Of a DNA stretch of 64,000 nucleotides, positions 36,188-48,975 are shown piece after piece. The notes under the pieces were generated by a model, which was not told the DNA's origin, searched no databases, and saw nothing but the letters and a program-made list of their open reading frames with translations. This DNA is from Papaver somniferum (lineage: Eukaryota; Streptophyta; Magnoliopsida; Ranunculales; Papaveraceae): contig NC_039359.1 in the NCBI RefSeq assembly GCF_003573695.1, forward strand, positions 138,161,939 to 138,225,938, read 5' to 3'. The translations under genes and the position numbers were made by a program. Each line of letters begins with the position of its first letter. The stretch's first letter is position 1.

Positions 36188-36199
36188 TGGTATTAGAGC
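36188..36199 (+). promoter_or_regulatory. C3 primer binding site
   Basis: TGGTATTAGAGC, one change from the initiator-Met type, two bases after the LTR. Confidence 0.82.
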
Positions 36200-36251
36200 A
36201 GGCAAACACGTTCAAGACCTTACAAGTCTGTGTTTGTAGCAATCTGACTCT

Positions 36252-37629
36252 ATGGACAGAGGTGCTATCTTAATTAACGTACCACCAGTCTTCGATGGTT
36301 CAAATTAACCATGGTGGAAAGTTGTTATGCGCGCTTTTCTTCAAGCTCATGATTTTCGAGTGTGGGTACATGTTTTTAATGGCTATGATTCTCCGGTTAA
36401 TACAGAAGGCGATGTATCTATACCTAAGGATGTTGGTAGTTATAGTCCACAAGAAATCCTTGCTGCAAAGCAAAATTCTGAAGGCTTAAATGCTATCAGA
36501 CAGGCCATTACCCCAGACCTTCAACACTATGTGTCTACTTGCACTAAGTCTAAAGATACCTGGGATATCTTAGAAACTACTTTTGAAGTCAACAGATACG
36601 TTTCTAAGAAGTATACCATCGATGGAGGAAATAACCTCAACACTCTTTCCAAAAATATTCCTTTTGGAAAGGTAAAAATTCCTGATCAAAATTCGGTTCA
36701 AACTGTTGCATTCAACGCCGTTTCCGACACAAGTGAATCCTCTACCTTGTCTTAGGCTGATGAATGTTGTTCAGATGGTATCTGGTTTGAAAAACCATTG
36801 ATAACAGAAAAGATGAAAGAATTTGTAAAAAGAAGCATTAGACGTGACAAACATCTTTTGTCAGCCTCCACTGCTAATGATTCCGTGAAAGAAGGATCTC
36901 TTAGTGTCAACCATTTGAATACGATTGATGGATGTGATAAACCCTCAGCTCTTACAACAGAAACATTCACATAATCAAGTTCTGATCCAGAGTTTGAGTC
37001 TGACACAGAGATTTTCGAATTCTTGAATAAATAGGTTCTTCAAGAAAAATCTTCAATTAAAAGCTTTATTGAAGAAACTAGAATCATCAATCCATGTGAA
37101 AAATCTTGAGATAGACTGTCTTAATGATAAACTCACCAGAACCATTGCTCTAAAGGAGAAAAAGATTAATACTCTTAAGGATGATCTACAAAGATTGTCT
37201 GGAAGCTCTGACAAAATCTCAGCAATGTTATTTGGTCAGAAGTCCTTTGGAAACACTAATGGTTTAGGATTTAAAAGCAAGTGTGTAGGCATTGTCAACC
37301 CCGTTGCTTCTATTGATCAGGGAAAAATAAAGGTTGATTGTTGTGTTAAACAGAAGGCACCTCAACAAGAAAAAGGAGCCTTGATCTGTTCGTTTTGCGG
37401 ACATGCGAATCATGTTCAAAGTATGTGCTGGAGATTCAGAAGGAGCAATAAGAATCTCTTTAAACTGCATAATAACATGCAAAAGATGAGTCTGGATAAT
37501 CATCGTGGCTCCCATAAAACCAGTGTTTCCAGAATCAAAAGAGGTAGGAATTCTGTTTATACGACAAACCTTGGTAAATCACTATGTGGTAAACAAGGGG
37601 AGCGTTTGGCTCACAACATCTCTATCTAA
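36252..37629 (+). pseudogene. gag: C3 gag (copia type)
   Basis: ATG 36252; N-terminus NVPPVFDGSN then TAA where C1 has Tyr, then MRAFLQAHDFRVWV and DTWDILETTFEV of the UBN2-type region (36327-36755). Much of the UBN2 region after ETTFEV is deleted relative to C1. Stops at about 36753 and 36973 and a frameshift near 37040 precede a coiled-coil segment (LKEKKINTLKDDLQRLSGSS-like, 37069 on) and a zinc knuckle CSFCGHANHVQSMC near 37388-37430. Clearly a decayed gag; no protease follows. Confidence 0.85.
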
Positions 37630-37801
37630 TGCTAGAGACGTTCGCATCCTCATCTTTAACTTGAGTAAATGGGGTTGTGCGTATTTGTGTCTCAAGTAGT
37701 GTATTTATTGTTGTTAAGAAAATATTCTCCTAACAATATATATATTGATTCTCTAAACTATGGAAGACTTGTTCTTCTAGGGTTTAGACGCTCACAAGTC
37801 T

Positions 37802-38182
37802 ATGTACTTCTTTTGTAGACTTCTTTTTTTCCCTAAAAGATACAGTTTCATGACTCATGTAACTAGAAGCATCACAAGCAGAGATGCAGTCGAAGCAATC
37901 AATGTGTATCTTTGTAAGGGAATCTCTTCCTCAAGGGTGAAGAAAGCGAAGACTACAAATTGTGGAGAAGGTTCTTCCTCTAACTACCTCTTGTCTTTTT
38001 ATCAACTTGATGATAACTTCAGGGGTTTGGTGAAAGACTTCATCAACAAAAGAAACGATTTAAAATCTCAAATTGTTTCGTCTTTAGAAGTGATAGCTCA
38101 CTATGAAAAAATGTTGTCTCTTTCTAAGAACACCTTGCATGAGCTAAAGAGAGAACTTAGTGAGTTGACTGATATTTTCTGA
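37802..38182 (+). CDS. C3 downstream coiled-coil ORF, unknown
   Basis: An open frame of 126 codons; a second ATG at 37850 (MTHVTRS) may be the real start, as the first 16 codons are Phe-rich and poorly coding-like. The C-terminal half is helical and charged (NKRNDLKSQIVSSLEVIAHY; LSKNTLHELKRELSEL), like a short coiled coil. It occupies the same place as the 19886-20230 ORF of C1 but shares no obvious sequence with it. An envelope-like remnant is one possibility. Not recognised. Confidence 0.4.
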   Translation: MYFFCRLLFFPKRYSFMTHVTRSITSRDAVEAINVYLCKGISSSRVKKAKTTNCGEGSSSNYLLSFYQLDDNFRGLVKDFINKRNDLKSQIVSSLEVIAHYEKMLSLSKNTLHELKRELSELTDIF

Positions 38183-39173
38183 AGATTTGGAGGAATTGAA
38201 CGATCCCATAATCAATGGATTTTTCAATAATGAAAAGGAATTCTCTGTAGAGACTCTGAGAAATATCTACAACGACTAGTAAGTCTTCGGATAAGAATTC
38301 TATTTTTTTTTATTTTATTTAGAAGAATAACTAGAGTTTGGAATAGCCATTATTGTGATTCACATAGCTATGTCCAACGTTTTCATCTTCATGTTTTTAG
38401 ATTTATTGGTTTAAATTCTAAATTTGTTTGGAAGATGATTTTTGCAGTATTAATCTTTGTGGTTTTATATATTGCAATATTGTTATGGGATATGTGTGTT
38501 TACGCCCGTGAACTATGATTGTCCCATACCTTGTCAAAAGTAAAGTCTTTCGTATGTCGATATGCCTATATTGATAACAAAATGAATAAACTTTTGACAA
38601 ATACAAAAGTTAATCCTATTATGTCAATTATTGACGGAAGATAGGTTAAAATCTTTTGTTTGCAAGGATTACGTCTATTGAATGTCGTTATGCGAATATT
38701 GATGGAAAATAGAATGAATCCTTGTGTATTCCGCAGTATTGATCTTCCCTGATCCATATTTTTTGTATTACTATGGGGCTCCGTAAAGTGTCTTATGTTG
38801 AGCATTAAACGGCCAAATTCATTATTTTTATGATTAGCTTAGTTGTTGTTCCATGAGGTACTTTATGTCGAGCATATTCAACTAAATTAATCATCTTGTT
38901 TGGTTATTTAGTTGTTGCTCCGTAAGTTTTCTTATGATGAACATGACCAATTAAATTGATTACTTTTGTAATTAGTTTGGTTGTGTATTTGAATTAGATT
39001 AATTATGGGTTTTCTTGTGATTAATCTAGTTGTATATTTTTGAATCTCCATAAGTTTACTTATGTTGAGCATTTTTCGATCAAATTAATCATGGGTTCTC
39101 TTATGGTTAATTTAATTGAGTATTTTGGATTCAAATTCATACTTGTATGTGATTTTTTATGTCCAAAGAAATC
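38183..39173. repeat. C3 3' region with degenerate repeats
   Basis: Non-coding; matches C1 20290-20990. Units around ATTAATCATGGGTTCTCTTA recur at about 38790-39135. Ends at the C4 insertion and resumes at 56840. Confidence 0.6.
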
Positions 39174-40152
39174 TGAAAAAGCGGGGGTCTAACAACACCG
39201 CCCAATATTTCGCTTAGCAATCTGTATGGACAAACTCCAATATACTTTTCATGAGAATCAACTAGACAGTTAGACTCAATCAATAAAAAGATATATCAAA
39301 GAGTTTATATCTCAATCTCTCGATTTGATCTTTGCTCAATCAAATGGAAATCTGCGAGTTTTTATCAAAGAGAGATAACTTGGACGGTACCAAAGACCAA
39401 TGTCCAAGGATCAATCAATATCAATCAACAACCAAAGGTTGGATTTCCAATTGATGATCTTTAACACACAACCTGTGTTATTTCAATTATATAAAAATAT
39501 AATGCGAAAAAGAAATAACACAGACACCAGAAATTTTGTTAACGAGGAAACCGCAAATGCAGAAAAACCCCGGGACCTAGTCCGGATTGAATACACATTG
39601 TATTAAGCCGCTACAGACACTAGCCTACTACAAGCTAACTTCAGACTGGACTATAGTTGAACCCCAATCAGTCTCCCACCGATCCAAGGTACAGTTGTAC
39701 TCCTACGCCTCTGATCCAAGCAGGATACTGCCCACTTGATTCCCTTAGCTGATCTCACCCACAACAAAGAGTTGTTGCAACCCAAAATCGCAGACTTGAT
39801 AATAAACAAATTTGTCCCAACAGAAAAGTCTATCAAAGGATAAATCTGTCTCCCACAGATAAACCCTAGGTTTTGTTCCGTCTTAAGATACGAAATCAAG
39901 GTGAACAGGAACCAATTGATAATCCGGTCTTAAATTCCCGAAGAACAACCTAGATTAATCAATCACCTCTCTACAATCCTTCCTGACTACACAGGAATTT
40001 TGTCGAGGAATCACAAACAGTGAGACGAAGATGTTTGTGACATCTTTATCTTGCCTATCGGAGAACTCTCACGATCTCAAGACAATCAAAGATTGTACTC
40101 GTACGATAGAAGATGCAAGATCAGATCACACAACTACGATAAAAGTAGTATC
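39174..40152 (-). repeat. C4 3' LTR, distal part
   Basis: Matches 54421-55399. Ends with the GTATC duplicated by G2 and resumes at 48976. The join reproduces the uninterrupted sequence AGTAGTATCGGTCTGGCTTC seen at 55391. Confidence 0.9.
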
Positions 40153-40622
40153 TGTAGTTGCAGTAATTCCTACACTACACCCCTCATATGATTTCATTAT
40201 TAATCAACTCATTTTTAGGTTTACACTCTTAATTTTATTGATCAATCTTTGAATGTTCTTACAAGAAAAAATAAAGAAATGAAGAATGATCTCTACTCTA
40301 GACTTTCTCTCTCCTATTTACTTGTTTCTTACTCAAAAAAGATCTCTCTTCTCTTTACCACTCGAACGACAATTTATAAATAAATACATAGTGGATGACA
40401 GCTAATCTGTCCTTTATTTTCGGGTATGCTCTGCGACATTCTCGCAACCTTACAAATGTTAATTTCGAAAACTCTCTAATTTTCGCAGGACTATCATATC
40501 TTTCTCGTGATCTTTGTTGACGTCATTTATTTTATCATTTCTAAAATTGTTCTGCGATGCTGTTGTCTTGTGTCATTGATAATTTCGCTGAAACATTGTC
40601 ATTGCGAGATTCTGATCCTACA
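40153..40622 (-). repeat. G2 3' LTR
   Basis: 470 bp, TGTAGTTGC...GATCCTACA. Pairs with 48506-48975. Confidence 0.94.
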
Positions 40623-40811
40623 TATTGCTCTTCTCATATCTTCTCTGCAAAGTAGAGAATGATGTGAGAAATGTCGCAGCTGTTCTCCTCTTCATATTCT
40701 GCATTTATCACACTATTCTTTCTTCTATTTATTTCTCGACACGTCTTTTGTAACCGTTACTTTTTAACCGCTTATATCTTTCCGTATTAATTTCTCGAGG
40801 AGAAATTCCCT

Positions 40812-40820
40812 CTATATATA
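40812..40820 (+). promoter_or_regulatory. TATA box of the antisense gene in G2
   Basis: CTATATATA, 194 bp before the ATG at 41014, the same spacing as in G1. Confidence 0.6.
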
Positions 40821-41013
40821 TTCCTTCTCACTCTCTTCTTCTTTCTTTTTATTTTCTCTGCAACTTCATCGTTCTTCTGCAAATTCCATTATTGCAACTT
40901 TTCTTCTTTCTTATTCAATCTTCTTAAGTTCTTCTTCATCTTCATATTGTTTCTTCTGCAAATCTTCATAGTTCGTAATTTTCTTCGAAACAATCTCCCT
41001 ACTATTGTCTTCC

Positions 41014-43249
41014 ATGGATTCATCAAGGTTAGTTTTCTTTTTTCTTCTTTATGAGTTTTGCTGAAATTGATCTTGTTTATTGCCTTATTTGATGTTGTTT
41101 ATGTGATTCCCATACTTTTGTTATTTCAGCAAAAGCGCCTCAAACACTAGATTTACAGTTCAGAACCCTAACATCCCCAAATCGCAGCATAAGGTTGTTG
41201 CGCATAAAGGATTGTTTGCGAATGAGAAGGTAGTAAGAAACACTATCCTTTTCTAATAACAATATTGTTGCCTCTGTTTCTTATCTGGATTGTAATTCGC
41301 AGGGTGATAAAGATATTAATAAACCAATCAAGAAATCTCTCCACCTTAAAACTGTTCCAACTTCTATTCCCTTCCACTTACTCATCTCTTCTAAATCTTC
41401 TGCAACATCTTCGCAAGATAAACCTTTATCTCCAATTCGCGAAAAAGCTGCCTCAAAATTCATTTCTTCAGCTGACCAATGATTGAAACTCCCCTTGTTG
41501 ATCCTGCTGTGAATGAAATCTCTTCTCTTCCCATTGAGAATGTTTCTCAACCTTCTATCTCTACCAGTTCTCTACCTAAGTCTCTTCCTCTTTCGAAAGA
41601 AACCGTAGAAGGGATAGATATTGCCTTCAAAGTTTTATCTGAAGTTCTGGATGATGTCAAGAAGTCTCCTATTAATCCTATAAAGTCTAATGTTTGCGAA
41701 ATTCTGAGCAAGCATTTGGGTTCTGACAAAGCTGCTTCGCAGACAGCTTTGGAAAAAGAATGTAATGCTCTTCGTCTCGAAAATCGGAAGCTTCAGAATG
41801 TTTTACTGGATCGTGACAATCTTCGCAAGAAGAATGATGAATTGAGAGGTATGATTTTCTTTTCTGTGTCTTTAATTTTGTTTTTTAATGGTTTTATCCT
41901 TCCCATATTTAATTATCCTTGAAATCCGTCTTTCGCATATTAAGCTTTAAACCGGAAGCGAATAATGGAGAGATATCAATTTGAATCTGCTGTTGAAGAA
42001 ACCCGTGTTGATAAAGAAATCTTGATGGATCAATATAACCAATTAGATAACCTCTATTCATATTCTTGATCATATAAATAATCTTACCAATGAAAATACC
42101 CAATTAATTCAAAGACAAGATTTATTAAGTAATGAAGTATCTCGTCTTTCTTATTATTTAACTAAAGCTAATTTAGGGATGGAAACTTTATCAGATGAGA
42201 ATAAAACCTTATCCCTAGAAAAGAGAACTTATTTAAACAAGATGGAGATATCTTCGCAACAACTTAGTATTCTTCAAAAAGTATGTGATGACCAAGAGAA
42301 ATCTCTTCGCTCTTTGAGAAATGAACTTAAAGAAGTAACAGAATGATCGATCGCTGAAAGAGACACACTCATTCAAGGTAGAATAGCTTTAAGTGTAAAG
42401 GATAATCAGCTTAAAGAACAATATTCCAAATTAGAAGAATCTTATTCTTCTCTTGCGAAGAAAAATGCATTTCTTATTTCTAAAGAGAAAAATCTTCAGT
42501 CTCGAATTAAAGGTTTAGTTGGAGATAAATTTGATGACGCAATGGACCGTTGGGAGAATAGTTGTTTGTTCTTTATTCAACACCTTATTTCGCAAAAGGA
42601 AGGTAGTCATAATAGTTTGACTGCCTTAATTATCTTTTCTTTGTCATATCTCTCTGAATTCTTTATCTTAATGAAATTTTGTATTCTATCTTTTGCAGAG
42701 TCTGAGAAGAATTTTCATTCTTCCATTTCTGTTTTGGAGGCTAAATATTCCAAAATTCGCAAAGAAAATGCATTGCTTGTTTCTACCCTTACTGGTTCTC
42801 GCGACCGAGCAGAAAGAAGACTTGATTATCTTGCTTATATTAAGGATATTCAAGATAGGAATCATCAGAGAGCACTTCTTCGCCAAGTTCATCTCCGGGC
42901 TGAAGTCCTTGTAAATGACATTTTATTGTCCAACTCTCTTCCTCCTACATCAATTGATCCTTTAGAAGTAGATGATGATGAAGTTCCTCGTCCTGCTAAT
43001 AGTGATTATGATTACGAAAGCGGTGCAGAGGATAATTTCTTGGAAGATGAAGAAGAGATTCCTTCTAAAGAAGCATCTGCTGGTGTTAATCAGAATGAGA
43101 AAGAAATTTCTCCTGAAGAAGTAATTGCTGGCGATAATCAAGATGTTAGTCAAGGCGAAGATCAAAACCGAAATGAAGGAGAGGCTTGCGAGAATATTAG
43201 CGAAGAATTTCTGTTATCTCCTGCTACTGAAATTAATACTGAAGCTTGA
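41014..43249 (+). pseudogene. Antisense five-exon coiled-coil gene carried by G2
   Basis: Predicted exons: 41014-41027, 41130-41229, 41303-41848, 41945-42602, 42699-43249; introns 102, 73, 96 and 96 bp, GT...AG. Every splice site lies at the same place and phase as in G1. At intron 3 the alternative AG seen in G1 (AAACCAG) is AAACCGG here, so the conserved TTAAG acceptor is the likely one. Exon 2 keeps the frame lost in G1. Exon 5 is fully open and ends in the same acidic tail. Lesions: net 4-bp loss near 41480, 2-bp loss near 42068 and TGA near 42344, all different from G1. Protein family not recognised. Confidence 0.72.
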
Positions 43250-43514
43250 GCTTCTTATCTAGCTTTGTCTTCTTGAACTGTCTTATTTTTATCACTTTTG
43301 CGAGTTACATTTTTCAACCAACTTTGGAGTCAACTTTTCCTTTTAATATTTTGTTGTTGAGAAAGATAATGCTTCTTGTGTATTGATTCCCATACTTTCC
43401 TCTCATTATCTTTCTTGCAAAAAATAATTTGTTATGAATACTTATAAATATTTTGTTTTATCATATGGTCTTATTTTGCCTTCCTAATTAAAGGTCTTAT
43501 TATGCCACCTCTTG
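43250..43514. other. Spacer 3' of the G2 antisense gene
   Basis: AT-rich and non-coding, counterpart of 6352-6618. Confidence 0.4.
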
Positions 43515-43856
43515 TCATTGCGACAAAATCGCAGGACGTCCTTGCACTTTCATGCAAAAACCCATTGATCTTGCCTTAACTTTTTTATTTTGTATTATGG
43601 CCTCTTCAGGAATGTTGCGACAATATGACAGGCCTAAATATTCTTGCGAAAATAAAGTCCCATGACATTGCCGTCTTGCGGCGAAATCGCAGGACGTCTT
43701 CGCACTTTCATGCGAAAACCCATTGATCTTGTCTTATCCTTTTCTTTTGTATTATTTCCTCTTCAGGATTGTTTCACAAATATGACAAGCCTTAATATCC
43801 TTGCGAATAAAAAGCCTCATGACATTTGCGTCTTAAGACACTTATCATCTCCCTAA
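43515..43856. repeat. 158-bp tandem repeat of G2
   Basis: Counterpart of 6619-6957; AATCGCAGGACGTC occurs at about 43527 and 43685. Confidence 0.75.
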
Positions 43857-44335
43857 TGGAGGGTGCCGCCCTTATCTCCCCCCTGGTTGCCCCTTCAAGG
43901 AGGCGTACTTCTACCATACAAGGTTAGCTCCTCCCATCCAGTCTTAACAATAACCAGTTGTTTTTGCAGCCTCTTATCCCTTTTACCTATAGGGCTTATG
44001 GTTACGAGACTGCACCCTAAGTGGGGTTTTCTTTAGGCCGAGTGCAGTATAAGCCAAGACTTGTCAAGAATGGCAAGGTACGCTTCAAACGTCCCTGGCA
44101 CTCTTTACTCAACCATGTACCTCGGCGCCTTGATAAGATCTTCACTCCTTGGGAGAGTCCTTATTACCTTAGTCTCCCAACCCAAGTCATATGCTTAAGC
44201 TGAGAATCCAAGGTGCCTCTCCCGGATGGGTTTATTGACCCCAAATCTCCATGACTCAGGTTCCGATGGCGGTGTAGCCTTTCCCTGATCCATGCAACAG
44301 GTACCCCCTAATATGACGTACTTTAGGTCTTAAAT
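43857..44335. other. GC-richer conserved non-coding block in G2
   Basis: Counterpart of 6958-7440, about 95 percent identical by eye, without a sustained frame. Confidence 0.5.
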
Positions 44336-44510
44336 TTTCCTCTTGCGAAATTTTATTCGCGAACTAGGGTGTACGTCATAAAGGTTCGCCCCTTTCTTGT
44401 ATGTCATTGTTCTGTGATTATCTCTGCGAAAATTTCGCACATCATGATCTTTTTTTGATATGAGTAATCCTGCAATTATTCTTTCAGAATCCATAACTTC
44501 TCAAAGCTTC

Positions 44511-47500
44511 TTACGGATAATATCTTTTTAAGTACAACCTGTTCCATGGTCTGTCTAATCTATGACCAACATCTCTTCCTTCTGGATCCATTAATCTATA
44601 AGCTCCTGTTCCAACTATCTCCTTAATGATGTAAGGTCCATCCCATTTTTTCGCTAATTTTCCACCATTTTCTCGCTGATATATTGGTGTTTCTCGCAGA
44701 ACTAAATATCCTGGTTGAAATTCGCGTATTTTGACACGTTTATTATATTCTCGGGCTAATCTTCGTTGATAATTATCCATATGTTGTAAAGCTTTTTCTC
44801 TTCTTTCTTCTAATTCATCAAGTTTATTTAAAATCAAGCCTGTACTAAGATTTTTCTCCCAAGCTTCTCTTTTTGTTGTCGGAATAACAACTTCTGTTGG
44901 TAACACCGCTTCAACTCCGTATGTTAAACAAAAAGGTGACATTCCAGTAGCTTCTCTTCTAGTTGTATTATAAGCCCATATTGCATTATGTACTTGTTCG
45001 CACCATGCTCTGTGATGTCCTTCCAATTTTTTATTTAATATATCTGCAATTGTTTTGTTTGTTGCTTCTACTTGCCTATTAGCTTGTGGATACAAAGGAG
45101 TAGACTTTCCACATTTTATCTTGAATGCATTAAGTAGCATTTCTATATTCTGTCCTTCAAATTGTTTCCCATTATCAGATACCAACTGTGCAGGAATTCC
45201 GAATATGCAAATGATATTTTCGAATATGAATGTAAAGATATCTTTGTCGCGAATATGCTGTACTGCCTTCACTTCTGTCCATTTTGTGAAATAATCTGTT
45301 GCGACTATTAAGTATCTTCTTTGTCCAGATCCTGGTAAAAATGGCCCCACAATATCTAAGCCCCACTTTCCAAAAGGCCATACACTAGTTGAAGATGACA
45401 ATGGTGCTCCAGGTGCATGTATTTTCTTTCCATGCCGCTGACAATCTTCGCAACGTCTTGATATTTGTTTTGCATCTTCATGCATATATGGCCAGTAATA
45501 ACCTTGCATTTTTGCTCTATGTGCCAAAGATCTTCCTCCACTATGATTGCCAGCATCCCCACTATGTAACATTTTTAGCACCTTTTCTCCTTCCTCTCGT
45601 GTCAAACATCTGATTGATGGTCCATTAAAGGATTTTCGGTATAGCAACCCATCTCTTAATTCATAATTCGTTGCACGAATTTTTAACTTGTGTGTTTCCA
45701 ATCTATTTCTTGGTGTTTCTCCTTTCACCAAATATGCATGAAGTTCCATTCTCCAGTCTGCGATATTGTTCATTTGTTCTTCTTCTTCATTGTCTATTAT
45801 CATCACATCCACGTCTTCTTCTTCTTTATTGATTGATGGTGACAGAAGTGTTTGTATTTTTATGCATCTCGCAGTTGGATTTGTCATCATGCTTGAGATG
45901 AAAGCAAAAGCGTCTGCGAGTCTGTTATCCTTTCTTGAAATGTGCCTCCATTTTATTTTTGGGATTTTCGCTGAAAATTCTCCCTTTATTTGGCGAATAA
46001 ATAGCTGCGAATCACTAGTGATCCTGGCATTTTCTAGTTTCATTTCTGTTGCGAATTTTAAGGCATGTATCACAGCTTCATATTCTGTTTCATTATAAGT
46101 GGATGCAAATTCCAATCTGAATGAAAAAGCCATTTTTATTTCTTCTGGCGAAATTAAAACAATTCCAAATCCATTTCCTTCTCCATTTGATGATCCATCT
46201 ACCAATATCTCCCATCTATTTGGTTCTGTTAATAAATCTTTTGGATCTCCATGTTCTTCTTCTACATCCATCATTTCTTCTACTGCTTCATCTTCTTCTA
46301 AAGGAAATTCTGCCAAGAAATCTGCAACAACTTGTGATTTTGGTGAAGACAAAATTTCATATTTAATATCAAAGTGGCCTACTTGTGCATTCCATCTCTC
46401 CACTCTTCCTGATCTTTTAGAATTTTTCATCACTGATTCAATTGGTACTTTTGTTAATACCTTTATCTCGTGTGCTTGAAAGTATATGCAGAGCTTAAAT
46501 GATGCATAAACTAATGCAATGATTAACTTTTCAATCTTTGAGTAATTCTTCTCGGCAGTATTAAAAGTTTTGCTAATGTAATAAATGGGTTTCTCCACTC
46601 ATGCGCCTACTCGCAATAACACAACACTTAATGCATGTGACGTCGTCGCAAGATAGATCAACAATTCTTCTCCTGATTCTGCTTTTTGTAAAATAGTTGT
46701 ATTCATAAGATGTTCTTTGATTCCTTGAAAAGCTTTTTCACATTCATCAGTCCATTTAAATTTCGCACCCTTCTTGAGTATATCGAAAAAATATTTGCAT
46801 TTTTCTGATGATCGCGAAATGAATCTCCCCAGCGAAGCTAGAATCCCATTCAACTTCTGTACATCTTTTATTGTTGCTGGTGTTGGCATGTCACGAACTG
46901 CTTGCACTTTTTCTGGATCAACCTGTATTCCTTATTTTGATACAATGTAGCCTAAAAAATTTCCCGATGCAACTCCAATAGTACACTTCTCAGGATTTAA
47001 TTTAATGTTATACTGCCGCATTTGTTCAAAAATATCCCCCAGGTCTTGTACATGGTCTTTAGCTTCTTTACTCTTTACTAACATGTCATCCACGTATACT
47101 TCTAATGTTTTGTGTATCCATTTTGAGAACACCTTCTCTACCATTCTTTGTGTATCTATGCAAATCCCGATTCCTTTGATTTTCTTTGGGACAATGACCA
47201 TATTCGCTATCCATTCTGGGTATTTAGCTTCTCTTATGATTCCCGCCTCAAGCATTTTCTGTAGTTCTTCTTCTATTTGGGAATGGTAAGTTGTTGCAAT
47301 TTTTCTCATTCTCTGTTTAAATGGTCTCACATTTTTGTTAATCTCCAACTTGTGGCATGCAATTGATGGATCTATTCCCGGTATCTCATCCATGTTTCCT
47401 GCGAAAACATCTTTATATTCTCGCAAAAAGTGAACAGTTCTTTCTTATTCTTCCATATCCATTTTGGTTCCAATTCTCAATATTAGAGGTTCTTCTATAG

Positions 47501-48398
47501 TCCCAACGTTTATTTCTTCTGTTGGTTCTGCGGCAGTGTAATTGGGTTTAGGTTCTCCTATTGGTGTTGGTTCTTTTATTGTTTTCATATGTCCTTCTCC
47601 TTCTTCCGAAATTTCGCTGGGTATTCCTTTGCCCTTATCATATATACTCTAAATTCTTCTTCTTTTTTTGCTTCCTTTGCCAACTTTCTGCGAAATTGTT
47701 TCTTTTTTTGCTTGTCCTTCATAATGCTTTACTTCAATCTGATGACATAATTTCGCATTGTCAACATCTCCTCTGATTTCTCCTATTCCATTTGGTGTGG
47801 GGAATTTAATACATTGATGCAATGTTGATACCACAGATTTTATCGCATGTATCCATGGTCTTCCTAATAACATATTATATGGCGATTCCATATCCACCAC
47901 GCACAACGTTACATGTGTTTCGATTTCTCCAAGTGGAATTCGTACCACTATCTCTCCTTTAGGTTCTGTTGTGGATTTTCCAAAGCCGTGAACAAAATAT
48001 GTTGAACTGGACATTTCTTCATCTTTAAATCCCATTCCCCGAAATGCGTGATAAAATATTATATCCACTGAACTCCCTGTATCGATTAAAGTTCTGTTCA
48101 ATATTCATTCTCATGTGGATGTTGTCGTTGTCTCCTTCTCTTTTCGCGTAATAGGCACTGTGACAACCAACGGAGATGTGTGGTTCAAATTTTCTTTTGG
48201 TATTTCTGCCGCCAGGAATGTAATTTTTTGCTTTTCCCAATCTTTCAAGGGTGATGTCTTTTCTACCGCCATAACTTTCCTTCCTTCAAAATTTCGTTTA
48301 TGTATTCTTCCTTTGATGTTTTCATGGAATTCATTAATCATCGTTTTTGTTATCATATTACATTCCAATATTTTGTCATCTTCATTAATTCTATTCAT
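44511..48398 (-). pseudogene. pol: G2 pol: protease-RT-RNase H-second RNase H-integrase, decayed
   Basis: The open pieces 48398-48111, 48101-47649, 47426-46932, 46907-46599 and 46598-44511 share one register, separated by stops. A 1-bp insertion in a T-run near 47705 and a loss of about 10 bp near 47632 compensate each other. Protease DTGSS and RT YVDD are visible. RT has lost about 235-240 bp in frame: GICI is followed directly by QRMVEKV, removing the segment with the first catalytic Asp region. The second RNase H lost about 17 residues. The integrase (H-H-C-C finger, GLDIVGPF Asp, VSDNGKQF Asp, VEATNKT Glu) is open for all 695 codons to the C-terminal YYP. Confidence 0.92.
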
Positions 48399-48505
48399 CT
48401 TTATTCTAACTGATTCACTGATTTATTTAATCACTTTCTTGATTTGAATATTCTCAACAACAATCTTCAACTTTCGATCTTCAGTCCCTATTTCTAGCGT
48501 CGTTA

Positions 48506-48975
48506 TGAAGTTGCAGGAATTCCTACACTACACCCCTCATATGATTTCATTATTAATCAACTCATTTTTAGGTTTACACTATTAATTTTATTGATCAATC
48601 TTTGAATTTTCTTACAAAAAAAGATAAAGAAATCAAGAATGATCTCTGCTCTAGACTTTCTCTCTCCTATTTAGTTGTTTTTTACTCAAAAAAGATCTAT
48701 CTTCTTTTTACCACTCGAACGACTATTTATAAAGAAATACATAGTAGATGACAGCTAATCTATCCTTTATTTTCGGGTATGGTCTGCGACATTCTCGCAA
48801 CCTTACAAATGTTAATTTCGCAAACTCTCTAATTTTCGCAAGACTATCATATCTTTCTCGTGATCTTTGTTGACGTCATTTATTTTATCATTTCTGAAAT
48901 TGTTCTGCGACACTGTTGTGCTGTGTCATTGATAATTTCGCTGAAACATTGTCATTGCGAGATTCTGATCTTACA
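48506..48975 (-). repeat. G2 5' LTR
   Basis: 470 bp; the outer start is TGAAGTTGC, a one-base change from its partner. Minus TATAAATAG at 48723-48731. The adjacent PBS (48485-48503) is decayed. Confidence 0.94.

Larger units (their letters stand above)
40153..48975 (-). mobile_element. G2: second Tat-like gypsy element, gag-less, with antisense gene
   Basis: Two 470-bp LTRs and TSD GTATC (40148-40152 and 48976-48980). By eye about 24 differences between LTRs, near 5 percent, so older than G1 by that measure. Same architecture as G1 throughout, including absence of gag and presence of the five-exon antisense gene, so this is a family layout. Pol is more decayed and has an internal RT deletion. 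Confidence 0.93.

Noticed and set aside
36752..37006. Minus-strand ORF of 84 codons
   Set aside because: Antisense shadow of decayed C3 gag, which continues in the plus frame as KPLITEKMKEFVKRS-type sequence.
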